From IMG/VR virus record IMGVR_UViG_3300046002_008519, positions 1 to 64,000 of that record: DNA of 64,000 nucleotides; one strand, given 5' to 3'. The notes under the pieces were generated by a model. It did no database searches. It had not been told where the DNA came from and saw only the letters and a program-made list of their open reading frames with translations. The position numbers were made by a program, and so were the translations under genes. The DNA is from a virus. Position 1 is the stretch's first letter. Each line of letters begins with the position of its first letter. Shown one piece after another: positions 8,253 to 17,581 of the stretch.

Positions 8253-9041
8253 TTAATCGTTGTTATTTAAAGTTACTTTTAGCTCAATTAATTTAGAAAT
8301 GTTTTTAGCAAACTCCTCATTTATTTCAATTGTGTTCCTTAATAACTTATCTTTAACTTTAAGTAAACTATCTTTGGTTTCCAAATCTGATTCAACTAAT
8401 CTAATATCAATTAAATCAATACACTCTCTATTGATTTTATTATAAACTTCTATTTTTTCTTTGTCAGTAGACTCAATTAAAATTTTAAGTGCTTTTTTTT
8501 CGGTTTCTGTTAATTCAGAATATCTTTCATTATATTTTTCAACAAGAATAGAACTTAACATACTATTTGGGATATCATAAGATTCATTAACAACTTTTTC
8601 TTTATTTGTTGTTATGTAATCTAAAACATTTTTTATGTTCTTAGCGATTTCATTTACAGTTTTTGTGTTTTTATCTAAAAACACAAGGTTACTAATAGAT
8701 GTGTGTAAATTACTAAGTTTTTCATCATAAGCTTCTTCTAATCTATTCTTAACATCTTTTGACAAAGAAACTAACTTTTCGTTTTCACTTAAAATGTTTT
8801 TTTTGTTAAATTTATTTAACAAAGCGATATTCTCACTTACAATTAAATTCGCAGAAAACTGGTCGTTTTCAATAACGTTTTCTATGTTTTCATAAACTAA
8901 AAATTGAGTTTTCAATATATTACTTTCCTTAAGCGCTTTAATGTATTTTTTGAACAATTTCTTTTTAGCCACATCGTTTGAAGCTATTCCTTCTGCCAAA
9001 ATTTCACTAAACGCATTTTTTATTTTTCCAAAATTTTGCAT
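8253..9041 (-). CDS. putative prohead core protein with capsid-targeting-like N-terminus
   Basis: 262 aa, almost entirely helical and charged. The N-terminus reads F-S-E-I-L-A-E-G (residues 11-18): L-A-E fits the I/L-x-E cleavage consensus and resembles T4 internal-protein signals. Position between portal and protease suggests a gp68-like core component. Function is inferred from position and composition only. Confidence 0.6.
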   Translation of the reverse strand: MQNFGKIKNAFSEILAEGIASNDVAKKKLFKKYIKALKESNILKTQFLVYENIENVIENDQFSANLIVSENIALLNKFNKKNILSENEKLVSLSKDVKNRLEEAYDEKLSNLHTSISNLVFLDKNTKTVNEIAKNIKNVLDYITTNKEKVVNESYDIPNSMLSSILVEKYNERYSELTETEKKALKILIESTDKEKIEVYNKINRECIDLIDIRLVESDLETKDSLLKVKDKLLRNTIEINEEFAKNISKLIELKVTLNNND

Positions 9042-9055
9042 AACTAATTTTTATT

Positions 9056-9064
9056 AATAAATAT
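9056..9064 (-). promoter_or_regulatory. late promoter-like element ATATTTATT
   Basis: Minus strand CAATATTTATTAATAAAAA, about 15 nt before the core-protein ATG at 9041. Confidence 0.45.
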
Positions 9065-9084
9065 TGAAGTTTTAAGCAAAAAGC

Positions 9085-11187
9085 TTATTCGTCCAACATT
9101 TTATTTATGTCATTTATCATATTATTAACGTCTTCGTTAATCTTAACGTTTTTGTCGTATATTTTCACGCTAAGATTATCACCCTTACCCTCTTTGTTGA
9201 CCGATTCAACCAACACATCAACAAAACGCCTTTGATATTTTTGAGTTCTATCAGATAATTTTTTATTCAAATGTTCTTTTCTTTCTGTTAATATTTTTTG
9301 AGTCTTCGCAATTGATTCTGCCAAGGCATCAGGTGTTGCACCAGCTTCAGGCGTTACACCAGCATCAGGTGTTGCACCAGCTTCAGGGGTCGCTCCAGCA
9401 TCAGGAGCTGCACCAGCTTCAGCCCCAGCGTCAGCACCGAAAGCACCAGCATCAGCCCCAGCCTCACCTCCAGCTTCAGCACCAGCTTCAGCACCAAAGT
9501 CTAAATCTTCACCACCTAAACCGCCTCCACCGAAGCCTCCACCGCCTCCACCGAAGCCTCCACCGCCTCCACCAGCTTCTCCACCAGCTTCTTCACCACC
9601 TTGAGCTCCTTTAAGGGCAGCTTGATAATCACCATATATTTTATCAACGGCATCAAACATACCAGTATGTTTAATTACGGCCGAAGTATTTTGTAATTCA
9701 GCTGCTGCTGCTTTTTCCATACGTTGTTCTAACAAGTCTTGTTTAATTTCATCGTCAGACCAACCCAAGATATCCCTATGCGCTCTAGTCCAAGACATAA
9801 CACTAAAACCAGAACCAATATCAGAAGTTGAATCTTTAACAAGGGCAACTTTTGTTTGCATGTGTTCAATCTTAAGCATTTCAGCTTGAGTTGATGGGTT
9901 ATTAAGGGTAAGTGTAAAATTATCTAAATCGTCTTCAAATCCAAGAAGAAATAAATGAACAATCGCTATTTTATTTAATTCTTGTAACATTGATTGTTGA
10001 ATACGGTTAATAGTTCTAGAAAAACGTATATCTTGCATCGCAAGGTTTTTACCATCACCAGCAGCTTCATCAAAACCTAAAAATGGTTTAGGTACACGCA
10101 AAGCTGTAAACAAGTTTCTTTGCAAATATTCAATATCGGCAATTTGGTCTAAGTTTGACGCACCTGGCAAAGTATCAATTGGGTTTGGTGCGCTTTCATC
10201 TCTAACTGGTATAAAGAAATCTTGGTCGTTTGAAAGTTGGTTGTATCTCAAATCAATTTGACCTGTTTGTGGGTCAATAATTGGCATACGCTTAAATCTA
10301 TCAGCAATTGCGTTAACATATTGTTCAACATCTGCATCATCAATATTACCAACATATATTTTATATACACGTCTTTCTGGTGCTCTAGTCACACGATAAA
10401 CAAGCATTGAATCCTCAGATAGGATAAGTTGTTTCCAGATACGTCTAGCTTTCTCTAATACACTGGTACCATAAGGTAAACGTCTATCATCACCCAACAA
10501 ACGGAAATGTGCAATTTGCCATGAATTAAATTCAATATCACGACCTCTCCAATAAAATTTAACTTTATCTTTGTTTTCAGATTGGTCATCAGCAATTTCT
10601 CTACCACTAACTAAATCGTATAAACCAGCTTCTCTACGTTCTATTTCGTAGTTTGGCATTTGTTTAGCTGAAACAATACCTTGATTCTCATTGATATTCA
10701 AATACACAAAATTGTCACCATATTTACATGTGTTTCTAGTCCACATTGGTAATGTAGTGTGTAAATCCAAACGGTTAAAGAATAAATCCTCAAGGATACC
10801 CTTAACACGCTTACTGTCTGAGTATATATTAAGAACTCTACCTCTATCATTAACAGTAGTAGATTCTTCCATCATAACATCCAATGCGGCTGCAATTGTT
10901 GGGTAAAATTCCATAGCTTCAAAATCAGCGTAAGACCCAACACGCGTTGTTTCATAGTTAATTGATTGTTGAAATAAACCATTTTCGATTCTTTTCCAAG
11001 TACTTTGTAAATATTTGTTTTGCTGTGCTTGTAATTTAGCTGTTTCGTATTCTTCTTTGTTAGTTGTTTTTAATAACTCACCACCACCCAAATTAAAACG
11101 TTGTGTTGTTTGTTTTTGTGGTGGGTTATAATTTGGGTTAACAACTCTGTTTAACCTTTGAAATATAGTTAAATTTTCTTTTGCCAT
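9085..11187 (-). CDS. portal protein, T4 gp20-like
   Basis: 700 aa, longer than T4 gp20 (524). Y-E-T-T-R-V-G-S-Y-A-D-F-E-A-M-E-F-Y-P-T-I-A-A is the conserved gp20 start; V-Y-R-V-T-R-A-P-E-R-R-V-Y and P-F-L-G-F-D-E-A-A-G-D-G are further portal family motifs. It forms the dodecameric vertex through which DNA is packaged. About residues 528-630 are a Gly/Ala/Pro-rich low-complexity insert with A-G-A-T-P-D/E units, followed by a normal helical C-terminus. The insert is absent from T4 gp20 and may be a flexible extension. Confidence 0.92.
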   Translation of the reverse strand: MAKENLTIFQRLNRVVNPNYNPPQKQTTQRFNLGGGELLKTTNKEEYETAKLQAQQNKYLQSTWKRIENGLFQQSINYETTRVGSYADFEAMEFYPTIAAALDVMMEESTTVNDRGRVLNIYSDSKRVKGILEDLFFNRLDLHTTLPMWTRNTCKYGDNFVYLNINENQGIVSAKQMPNYEIERREAGLYDLVSGREIADDQSENKDKVKFYWRGRDIEFNSWQIAHFRLLGDDRRLPYGTSVLEKARRIWKQLILSEDSMLVYRVTRAPERRVYKIYVGNIDDADVEQYVNAIADRFKRMPIIDPQTGQIDLRYNQLSNDQDFFIPVRDESAPNPIDTLPGASNLDQIADIEYLQRNLFTALRVPKPFLGFDEAAGDGKNLAMQDIRFSRTINRIQQSMLQELNKIAIVHLFLLGFEDDLDNFTLTLNNPSTQAEMLKIEHMQTKVALVKDSTSDIGSGFSVMSWTRAHRDILGWSDDEIKQDLLEQRMEKAAAAELQNTSAVIKHTGMFDAVDKIYGDYQAALKGAQGGEEAGGEAGGGGGGFGGGGGGFGGGGLGGEDLDFGAEAGAEAGGEAGADAGAFGADAGAEAGAAPDAGATPEAGATPDAGVTPEAGATPDALAESIAKTQKILTERKEHLNKKLSDRTQKYQRRFVDVLVESVNKEGKGDNLSVKIYDKNVKINEDVNNMINDINKMLDE
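9310..9602. repeat. low-complexity Gly/Ala/Pro-coding tract inside portal gene
   Basis: Short imperfect tandem units (for example GGTGTTGCACCAGC-type and CCGCCTCCACCGAAG-type) coding for G-G-F-G and A-G-A-T-P repeats. Local GC is clearly higher than in neighbouring DNA. Confidence 0.8.
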
Positions 11188-11235
11188 AATTTGTTTTTTA
11201 TTTTAATATATTAAAAAATCTTAAAAATTAAATAG

Positions 11236-11496
11236 TTACGAAACATAATCACATGCTACGTATGCTAATCTGCTAGGTTCCCCACTAATTAAGATGTTAT
11301 TATAAACGTAAGTATTAATAAAATCAATACCTTGCGAGCTAGGTGTTGCTGTGCAAAAATAAGGTGTGGTTTCTTTTATTTTATTTTTTCTACCACTATT
11401 TAATTGTTTGTCGTAATTAGTAGTACCTGGACACCATTTATAGACATCAAATCCTCCAGTTTTTCTAAAAAATACTTTTTTACATATATTAGCCAT
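11236..11496 (-). CDS. small hypothetical protein between terminase and portal
   Basis: 86 aa with four cysteines (K-x-x-F; K-W-C-P-G; F-C-T-A-T; V-A-C-D-Y). No family recognised. It ends 50 nt before the portal gene and begins 3 nt after the terminase stop, so it is co-transcribed with both. In T4 the sheath and tube genes lie here; this protein is too small to be either. Confidence 0.65.
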   Translation of the reverse strand: MANICKKVFFRKTGGFDVYKWCPGTTNYDKQLNSGRKNKIKETTPYFCTATPSSQGIDFINTYVYNNILISGEPSRLAYVACDYVS

Positions 11497-11498
11497 TT

Positions 11499-13265
11499 TT
11501 ATTTAGGTTTAGCGAATAACCACGAATACTGACCTTTAGGGTCTTGAACATTTTTATATGCAGTATGCGTAGTGTTTATTTTTTGTGAAACAACTCCAGT
11601 CTCTGGGTCTTTTTCTCTAACAGTTGGTGTGTTAGATGCATTAGCACCACTAAGCCAACTATTTAATATTGCTTTGTTTTGTTTTTCAAGTCTCTCAAGT
11701 TTTTTAAATGAATGTTCCATCACCCATAAACCCATCGCCAACGACATAAGTAAATCATCATGGTAACCTTCCATATGGTCTGGTCTACCATTTTTGTATA
11801 TAAACGTTTTCATTTCAGAAGTCATACGACTAGAACGAATTTTAATCGCGTTAGTTCTTATCTTATATTCCAAGTTTGATATCATAGGAACACGAACATT
11901 TGTAGCGTGAAATCCTGGAATTTTATCTTTTTTAGTGTAAGTATTTAATTCTCTTTGTCTAGCTGATAATATCTTACCACTAGCATCATCATAATGCAAA
12001 CGTTTATAATTGAATTCAAGCAATTTAAGAACGGTTGAAACACCCATACCACCAGTTACATCGACAACAGTATAAGCTTCATACAAATCACCGTATTCTT
12101 CTACTATTTGAGCTAATAAATCTGGTTGAATCTTACCTTGATACTCCATAACTTGTTCCATGGTCGTAAAATCAACAATAACGATAGTAGAGCTATCCTC
12201 ACCATCACCTCTAGAAACGTCGACTCCCATAATGTATTGATGATTTTCTTGAGGTTCTTCCCAAATCCAAATTTCATTTTCAAAACCCATGGTTATCTTA
12301 GGTTCGATTACATTATTCTTTTCGTGAAAATCAATATATTCTTCACTAATTACATTACCCCCAGAACCAATAAAAGATACGTCAAGCTCTTGAGCAATCA
12401 TACGAGAATCGTTGTTCATACCCATACACATTTGTTCATACCACGTAGATGTTGGTTTCCAACCATCTTCTAATCTAGCTGTATAAGATTCAAACGTGAA
12501 GTAAATTTCTTTTTGAATGTCATCACCTTTAGTCCATCTTAAGTCTTTGTTATAACGCAAATCCTCAAACCATTTCATCTCAATAATGTTAAAATTATTT
12601 TTTTTGGTTTTAGCTTGGTCGTAGGTTTTAAAATATAATGGGTCCATACCATTAGGTGTTGAAATAAGCGTAGCTCTACCCCCAGTACCTAAGGCTGTAA
12701 GAGCAGCACCAAATACTTCAGCTCCATTATCAATATAGGCAGCCTCATCCATAATAAGGAATGTAGGTGTAAAACCACGCAATGCATCCTTAGATGTTGC
12801 CACCGCTTTTACACGACTACCATTTGGAAGTTTAATTTCTTTTTTAGAATCTGTGGTGAAAATTGTTCTACTTTCATTCTTAGGGTTACCGTAGTATTCG
12901 TGACCCCAAACCCATCTAGGTAATTGTGATAAAAAATCTTTAATCTTAGCCAAGAATTCAAAAGCTAATTCTTGTTTGTTGGCAATAATCAATACGTTTT
13001 CTGGGTTATCAGAATCGGCCCATGCCACTTTTATTCCCATATATGCTGCGGTAGTGGTTGACACACCTGCTTGTCTAGGTTTTGTTACTAAGTTAAACCT
13101 GTGTTTTTCATATGCGTTTATTATCTCCTTTTGTCTAGGAAATAACTTAAAGGGAACAAACCCTTCTTGCGTTTTGTCGAATGTTTCCAAATAAGTCTCA
13201 ATCGCATAAACTGGATTCATAAGACATTTAGAATATTCTTTAAATATTTCTTGTGCTGTTAGCAT
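11499..13265 (-). CDS. terminase large subunit, T4 gp17-like
   Basis: 588 aa, close to T4 gp17 (610). Walker A-like P-R-Q-A-G-V-S-T (63-70), Walker B F-L-I-M-D-E-A (169-175), coupling motif L-I-S-T-P-N-G. The C-terminal RNase H-like nuclease has M-G-V-D-V-S-R-G-D, V-V-D-V-T-G-G and H-D-D-L-L-M-S, supplying the acidic triad. It is the ATP-driven packaging motor and cuts concatemers. It heads the conserved head-gene order. Confidence 0.95.
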   Translation of the reverse strand: MLTAQEIFKEYSKCLMNPVYAIETYLETFDKTQEGFVPFKLFPRQKEIINAYEKHRFNLVTKPRQAGVSTTTAAYMGIKVAWADSDNPENVLIIANKQELAFEFLAKIKDFLSQLPRWVWGHEYYGNPKNESRTIFTTDSKKEIKLPNGSRVKAVATSKDALRGFTPTFLIMDEAAYIDNGAEVFGAALTALGTGGRATLISTPNGMDPLYFKTYDQAKTKKNNFNIIEMKWFEDLRYNKDLRWTKGDDIQKEIYFTFESYTARLEDGWKPTSTWYEQMCMGMNNDSRMIAQELDVSFIGSGGNVISEEYIDFHEKNNVIEPKITMGFENEIWIWEEPQENHQYIMGVDVSRGDGEDSSTIVIVDFTTMEQVMEYQGKIQPDLLAQIVEEYGDLYEAYTVVDVTGGMGVSTVLKLLEFNYKRLHYDDASGKILSARQRELNTYTKKDKIPGFHATNVRVPMISNLEYKIRTNAIKIRSSRMTSEMKTFIYKNGRPDHMEGYHDDLLMSLAMGLWVMEHSFKKLERLEKQNKAILNSWLSGANASNTPTVREKDPETGVVSQKINTTHTAYKNVQDPKGQYSWLFAKPK

Positions 13266-13282
13266 ATTTACTTCTTTTATAT

Positions 13283-13291
13283 AATAAATAT
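13283..13291 (-). promoter_or_regulatory. late promoter-like element ATATTTATT for the terminase gene
   Basis: Minus strand ACATATTTATTATATAAAAG, about 17 nt before the terminase ATG. Confidence 0.45.
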
Positions 13292-13324
13292 GTTGAAATC
13301 AACTAAACTAAAGGTTTTAAAATA

Positions 13325-13349
13325 AATTAGGGGCTAAAAAACCCCTATA
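13325..13349 (-). terminator. weak hairpin after the 421-aa gene
   Basis: Minus strand AGGGG-TTTTTTAG-CCCCT then AATTTATT. The stem is clear but the T run is poor, so termination may be partial. Confidence 0.45.
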
Positions 13350-14615
13350 TTAAAATAAACCATCACTATCAAAGACATCATCGTCCTCATCAAGTTCAAT
13401 ATTATCACCAAACATAATTTCGTCTAATGAATAAAAATCTTTTTCTTCTCGTGTATTTAATTCATTCATAGCGTTGTCAAATTCTTCTTCTTGAAGTTCT
13501 TGTTTAACCCTGTCCATAATTTCTTTAACCACTTTTTTACCTTTGTTTGTACCAGCTAATATTTCCCTCATGTTTTCGTTAAATTCTTTTACTGGCATTG
13601 ACGCTAACTCCATATATAACTGATGTTTTAAATGAAAATCATCAGAATCAACACAATCAGTAAATCGGTCCCAAAGTGCTGGACCTATTCTCATATCCCA
13701 TGGCTCTGCTGCTAAAAAATCAGCTTTATCAACTACATAGTCACCCAATTTTTTATCTTTAGGTAAACCATGTGCGGATAACAATTCCATAACACCCTTA
13801 ACCAATTCATGAATAAGAACTGGAAATATCATCGCTTCAGCTTCAATAACAGCCTTAGGGTTTTCAGCGGTTGGGAATGTTACCTTAACAACGCCACCGT
13901 TGGTTCCGTTATCCATTTTAGGTATAATATAGTACATATAATCAGCCGCAGACATAACCTTAGAATAACGATTTAATAAACGAGGGTCCATATTGGTTAA
14001 TTCATCATCAACCATATGAAACATATGGTTTGTTTTTTTTGCCGCACCTTGAATCATTGCATTAAGAAAACGTCTTTTATAAACCTCATCCTTTGCGTTA
14101 ACCATATCCTCATGACTTTCAAATTGATAATCATTTGATTTAGGTTTTGGGTGTTTTTTCGTACCCTCTAACATTATGTTAGGTGATAATTTAGCTTTAA
14201 TTTCAACAATATCTTCTGGCATATCATATTCTTCACGAATCATCTTTTCAGCCAATGCCTCTAAGTCTTTTTTGTGTTTGGCTTCTAATGCCATAGTTTC
14301 ATGAACCATAGGCATCATTTGCGTCATCAATTTTGAGTTATCAATATCCTCAACATCAAATGCTCGTTTATAACGGTTAACGACTTCACTGAAGCGTTTA
14401 CCCATTATTTTTTGTTCAAAATTATTTTCATCACCCTCAGGTATTGCAGGGTGTTTACCCAATGAATGTTTTCTTTCAGCTAATTCTTGTTCTAACTGTG
14501 GGTGCATTCTTTCCGATATATTATCACCATAAACAACACTTTCATTTAATTTAGTATTGTTTCTATTTTGTGATTTTAATAATGCTTGTTCAGCTATTTT
14601 CCTGTAATCGCTCAT
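13350..14615 (-). CDS. putative virion-associated protein upstream of terminase
   Basis: 421 aa. Helical and acidic at the C-terminus (E-L-D-E-D-D-D-V-F-D-S-D-G). A central segment V-L-I-H-E-L-V-K-G-V-M-E-L-L-S-A-H-G looks like a buried helix; it has H-E-L-V-K but no second His, so I do not call it a metallopeptidase. Position in the late cluster and similarity in style to T4-like phage hypothetical proteins suggest a structural or assembly role. No family name can be given. Confidence 0.65.
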   Translation of the reverse strand: MSDYRKIAEQALLKSQNRNNTKLNESVVYGDNISERMHPQLEQELAERKHSLGKHPAIPEGDENNFEQKIMGKRFSEVVNRYKRAFDVEDIDNSKLMTQMMPMVHETMALEAKHKKDLEALAEKMIREEYDMPEDIVEIKAKLSPNIMLEGTKKHPKPKSNDYQFESHEDMVNAKDEVYKRRFLNAMIQGAAKKTNHMFHMVDDELTNMDPRLLNRYSKVMSAADYMYYIIPKMDNGTNGGVVKVTFPTAENPKAVIEAEAMIFPVLIHELVKGVMELLSAHGLPKDKKLGDYVVDKADFLAAEPWDMRIGPALWDRFTDCVDSDDFHLKHQLYMELASMPVKEFNENMREILAGTNKGKKVVKEIMDRVKQELQEEEFDNAMNELNTREEKDFYSLDEIMFGDNIELDEDDDVFDSDGLF

Positions 14616-14616
14616 A

Positions 14617-15603
14617 TTATTTAATGTCTTTTTTCTTTATCGTTCTTAGAACTACGTTTTCAACAACGGGTTGTTGTGTAGCTGCTGGTTGTGTAGCTGC
14701 TGGTTGTGTAGCCGTTGCTTGTGTAGCTGCTGGTTGTGTAGCCATTGATTGTGGTGTTCTTTCTTTTGCTTGGTTTTTAAGTGTTCTAACCGTTTCTGCA
14801 AATTTAGGTAAACCTAACCCTATCAAATCAGCTATTTTTACTAAAAACTGACTTTTTTCTATTGGATTATTTATTTTACGTATTTTATTTAAAATATTAG
14901 AATTCCTAGAAATAGTAGTCAACAACACATCAACATCTCTTTTAATATCAACTTGAGGTTGCATTGGTTCGTTTTCAGCTAATTCCTTTCTTTTAGGTGC
15001 CCCAAACACTCTAGTTTCAAAGAATTTTTTAAACTCTCTTAAACCCATATATCTTTCATCTTCAAGCATTGTAGTAGCCGCCAATTCTGGTATTGTTTTA
15101 AATTTTTTAAATTTACCATTTTTTTCGTTTACTATAAAGTGCTTATACTCACCAAGGTTAAGACTTTCAGGTTGAGAAGATTTTTCTTCACTTTCATTTG
15201 TTAATTTTTCTCTTTCAAGCATAGGTTTAGCAACTTTATTTTCAAATTCATCAACATTGTAAATCATGTTACTACCATCTTCATTTATCTCATCAAAACA
15301 ATAAACACCTAATACAATATTTTTATTTGGGGTTATCCCTCTAACCATCTGATATTTTTTATCTGAAATATTAAACGGCTGTGTTATTTGACCAGTATTA
15401 GGGTCTTTTACATTTGAAAGATATTTTATTGTTGCGGCATCTTGTGGTTGTATTACATCATTAATCTCATTAACTGGTAAAATATTAATTTCTTGTCCTT
15501 TTAGGTCTTTAATAGTTTGAGTTAATTCATTTTTTTTTACCATTATAGTTGGTATTTTTTTACCGCTAGTATCCAATTCTTTTAGTTTATTTTTTGTGTT
15601 CAT
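14617..15603 (-). CDS. hypothetical late protein with Ala/Thr/Gln/Pro repeats near C-terminus
   Basis: 328 aa, mostly charged helices. Near the C-terminus about five units of T-Q-P-A-A are coded by a 15-bp minisatellite, then a basic tail K-K-K-D-I-K. Overlaps the upstream gene by 17 nt and lies one base from the downstream one. No family recognised; probably virion or assembly. Confidence 0.65.
   Translation of the reverse strand: MNTKNKLKELDTSGKKIPTIMVKKNELTQTIKDLKGQEINILPVNEINDVIQPQDAATIKYLSNVKDPNTGQITQPFNISDKKYQMVRGITPNKNIVLGVYCFDEINEDGSNMIYNVDEFENKVAKPMLEREKLTNESEEKSSQPESLNLGEYKHFIVNEKNGKFKKFKTIPELAATTMLEDERYMGLREFKKFFETRVFGAPKRKELAENEPMQPQVDIKRDVDVLLTTISRNSNILNKIRKINNPIEKSQFLVKIADLIGLGLPKFAETVRTLKNQAKERTPQSMATQPAATQATATQPAATQPAATQQPVVENVVLRTIKKKDIK
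14675..14745. repeat. 15-bp minisatellite
   Basis: About five copies of a TGTGTAGC(T/C)G(C/T)TG-type unit, in frame within the minus-strand gene. Copy number could vary among related phages. Confidence 0.8.
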
Positions 15604-16000
15604 GTTTGTTTAAATTATAATTCAATATTAGGTCTTTTTCGTATAGCTTTTCCTCAATATCTAGCAAAGCTTCACCAAATTTAAAACAAATTCTTTTTTC
15701 AGGATATGTTTCATAATCATTTATGTTTTCCCAAGCCAACGCTACAACACCATCGATTGCGTCCCAAACAGCAAATGTGTCGCTATTTTGAATCACATCC
15801 AACATTAATTCAGATTCAAGTCGGCCAACTTTTTTTATAAAAGATTCATGTGGTGGGAGTGGTCTACCAGACGCAGGGTAAGTATCCCACTCATCACCAT
15901 CTATACCTTCTGTTGTATCAGAAAATATAAACTCATAAAGGTAATCACCTTTATAATCTTTACCAACATAGTTCACATAAACCAAAAATAATTTACCCAT
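15587..16000 (-). CDS. hypothetical late protein
   Basis: 137 aa. Begins M-G-K-L-F-L-V-Y-V-N-Y-V-G-K-D and contains W-D-T-Y-P-A-S-G-R-P-L-P-P-H. Acidic alpha/beta protein; no family recognised. Its start overlaps the stop of the cupin-like gene (one base shared), so translation is coupled. Confidence 0.65.
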   Translation of the reverse strand: MGKLFLVYVNYVGKDYKGDYLYEFIFSDTTEGIDGDEWDTYPASGRPLPPHESFIKKVGRLESELMLDVIQNSDTFAVWDAIDGVVALAWENINDYETYPEKRICFKFGEALLDIEEKLYEKDLILNYNLNKHEHKK

Positions 16001-17112
16001 TACTTTTTAGCTTTTGGGTCTGGTTGTGTTTCCCTCTGAGGTAAAAAAGGTTTATTTTTTCTAGACGGTTGAATAGTAGGTGATTCTTTAGGCATTGTTT
16101 TAGGTTCCATTGGTAAAACCAATGGTTCTTCGTAATTAAATGTTTCTTGTAATCTCATTTTTAAATAGTTTTTATCAAATATACTAAAATTTTCTGATAT
16201 ATTCAACTCTTCCGACGTACTTTTTTTACCCCACTTTTTACCCTTGCCTCTCGTACCACAAGAAGATGGTGTTGGACGACATGCTGGATATTTTCTTTTC
16301 TCACCATCTTGTCTACCACATGGCTTGCATTTCTTTCTGCCAGTATCTGGGTCTTTCCTACAGGTGTTGCAATCAACCCAACCGCTAGAACCTTCTCCAC
16401 CTTTTCTAGAAAACCATCCATGAAGACCTTGTGATTTTTCTTTTGAGAAATCAGTTTTTTTAGCTTCATATACGGTTAATTCATCCAACTCTTCTTTACC
16501 AACTCTATTGTATCTCCCTTTTTTTATAAAAGGGTCATTCGTTGTTACGTTAGGTACACCAAATTCATTATCATTATCTTTGTATTTTAAATAATCTGGG
16601 TCTTTTTGTAAATCTATTTTGAATTGTTTTTTAGCGCTTTTACCAATATCCTCACCTTCATTTGATTTGTTACCCCAATTTGCAGCACCAACATTACGAC
16701 ATTTAACTAGCGCGCCAGATGCATAAGCTGATGGCCATACGTCATACCTAGCTTTAACCTTGTGATAACAAGCATCTCTTTTCTTTTTCTTTTTTTTCTT
16801 TTTACCTTCCTCAATAACTTCATATATTTCATAGGAATCATCATCAAATTGAGTTTTTATGATTTCAACTTGCAATTCACCAGAACCCTTGATAACTCTA
16901 TGAAAAGTGTCTTTAGGTATAAAGTATTCTTCACCAACGGTTAACTTTGTTGGTAATTCGTTGTCAAATTGTACCATCCAATCGTTTTCATTTAATGGTA
17001 AAACAACTCTATCTTCATGGTCTCTGTGCCATACAAGTTCACTTTCAGGTATGTCGTGTGAAAATGTGCGTCTTACTATATTTCCGTTTTCTGTTTCTTT
17101 ATACGGTTTCAT
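16000..17112 (-). CDS. cupin-like N-terminus plus two Cys-rich phage domains
   Basis: 370 aa with three parts. Residues 1-90: a cupin-like beta domain (W-H-R-D-H-E-D-R, D-W-M-V-Q-F-D, F-I-P-K-D-T-F-H-R-V-I-K-G). About 110-155: C-Y-H-K-V-K-A-R-Y-D-V-W-P-S-A-Y-A-S-G, a motif widespread in phage small proteins. About 235-300: W-F-S-R-K-G-G, W-V-D-C-N-T-C-R, C-K-P-C-G-R, C-R-P-T-P-S-S-C, a second widespread phage Cys module likely to bind zinc. Similar modules are known from T4-like marine phages, usually as hypothetical proteins. Role unknown. Confidence 0.7.
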   Translation of the reverse strand: MKPYKETENGNIVRRTFSHDIPESELVWHRDHEDRVVLPLNENDWMVQFDNELPTKLTVGEEYFIPKDTFHRVIKGSGELQVEIIKTQFDDDSYEIYEVIEEGKKKKKKKKRDACYHKVKARYDVWPSAYASGALVKCRNVGAANWGNKSNEGEDIGKSAKKQFKIDLQKDPDYLKYKDNDNEFGVPNVTTNDPFIKKGRYNRVGKEELDELTVYEAKKTDFSKEKSQGLHGWFSRKGGEGSSGWVDCNTCRKDPDTGRKKCKPCGRQDGEKRKYPACRPTPSSCGTRGKGKKWGKKSTSEELNISENFSIFDKNYLKMRLQETFNYEEPLVLPMEPKTMPKESPTIQPSRKNKPFLPQRETQPDPKAKK

Positions 17113-17113
17113 A

Positions 17114-17566
17114 TTACTTTTTATTTTTTTCTTGCCATTTATATGATACAGAATCTTCTTCTATAGGTCCACCCTTAGCCCATGTTCTACAAGACCTAGC
17201 TGAGTGACATTTGAAGTGGTGCATCCAACAATAACCTAATCTACCATCATCGTCTGATATCGGACCTGGCATGCATTCATCCATTCTAGGTGATATATCA
17301 AAAGCAACACAATTACCACATTTTGATTTTTGAGCTGCTTGAACACTGGTATCCCAATGGTCAGCTATTTTTTCCCAAAAATCAGCTGGTTCGTCAACAT
17401 TTAATGGACCATATTGTATATGTTTTTCTTTTATCGCAGAATCTCTGTTATTAGTGTTTAACTCTAAATTTTGAGTAGCTTCTGGACAGTCCATTTCTGG
17501 TTTACCCAAAAGTTGTCTATTTTTTCTTTCAATTAATAGTTTTTTGTTTTTCTCTATTCTTCCCAT
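17114..17566 (-). CDS. Cys/His-rich hypothetical protein
   Basis: 150 aa. C-terminal half has C-G-N-C-V-A-F-D, M-D-E-C-M-P-G, L-G-Y-C-W-M-H-H-F-K-C-H-S-A-R-S-C-R-T-W. Five or more conserved Cys/His positions suggest a metal or cluster site. I recognise the pattern from T4-like marine phage hypothetical proteins but know no function. It sits one base upstream of the cupin-like gene. Confidence 0.68.
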   Translation of the reverse strand: MGRIEKNKKLLIERKNRQLLGKPEMDCPEATQNLELNTNNRDSAIKEKHIQYGPLNVDEPADFWEKIADHWDTSVQAAQKSKCGNCVAFDISPRMDECMPGPISDDDGRLGYCWMHHFKCHSARSCRTWAKGGPIEEDSVSYKWQEKNKK

Positions 17567-17581
17567 GATTTATTTGTTTTT

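Noticed and set aside
9312-9614. Plus-strand open frame rich in His, Gln and Leu
   Set aside because: It is the antisense of the repetitive Gly/Ala part of the portal gene; composition follows from the repeat.
13350-14615. Metallopeptidase call based on H-E-L-V-K
   Set aside because: The second His of HExxH is missing and no third ligand is evident.
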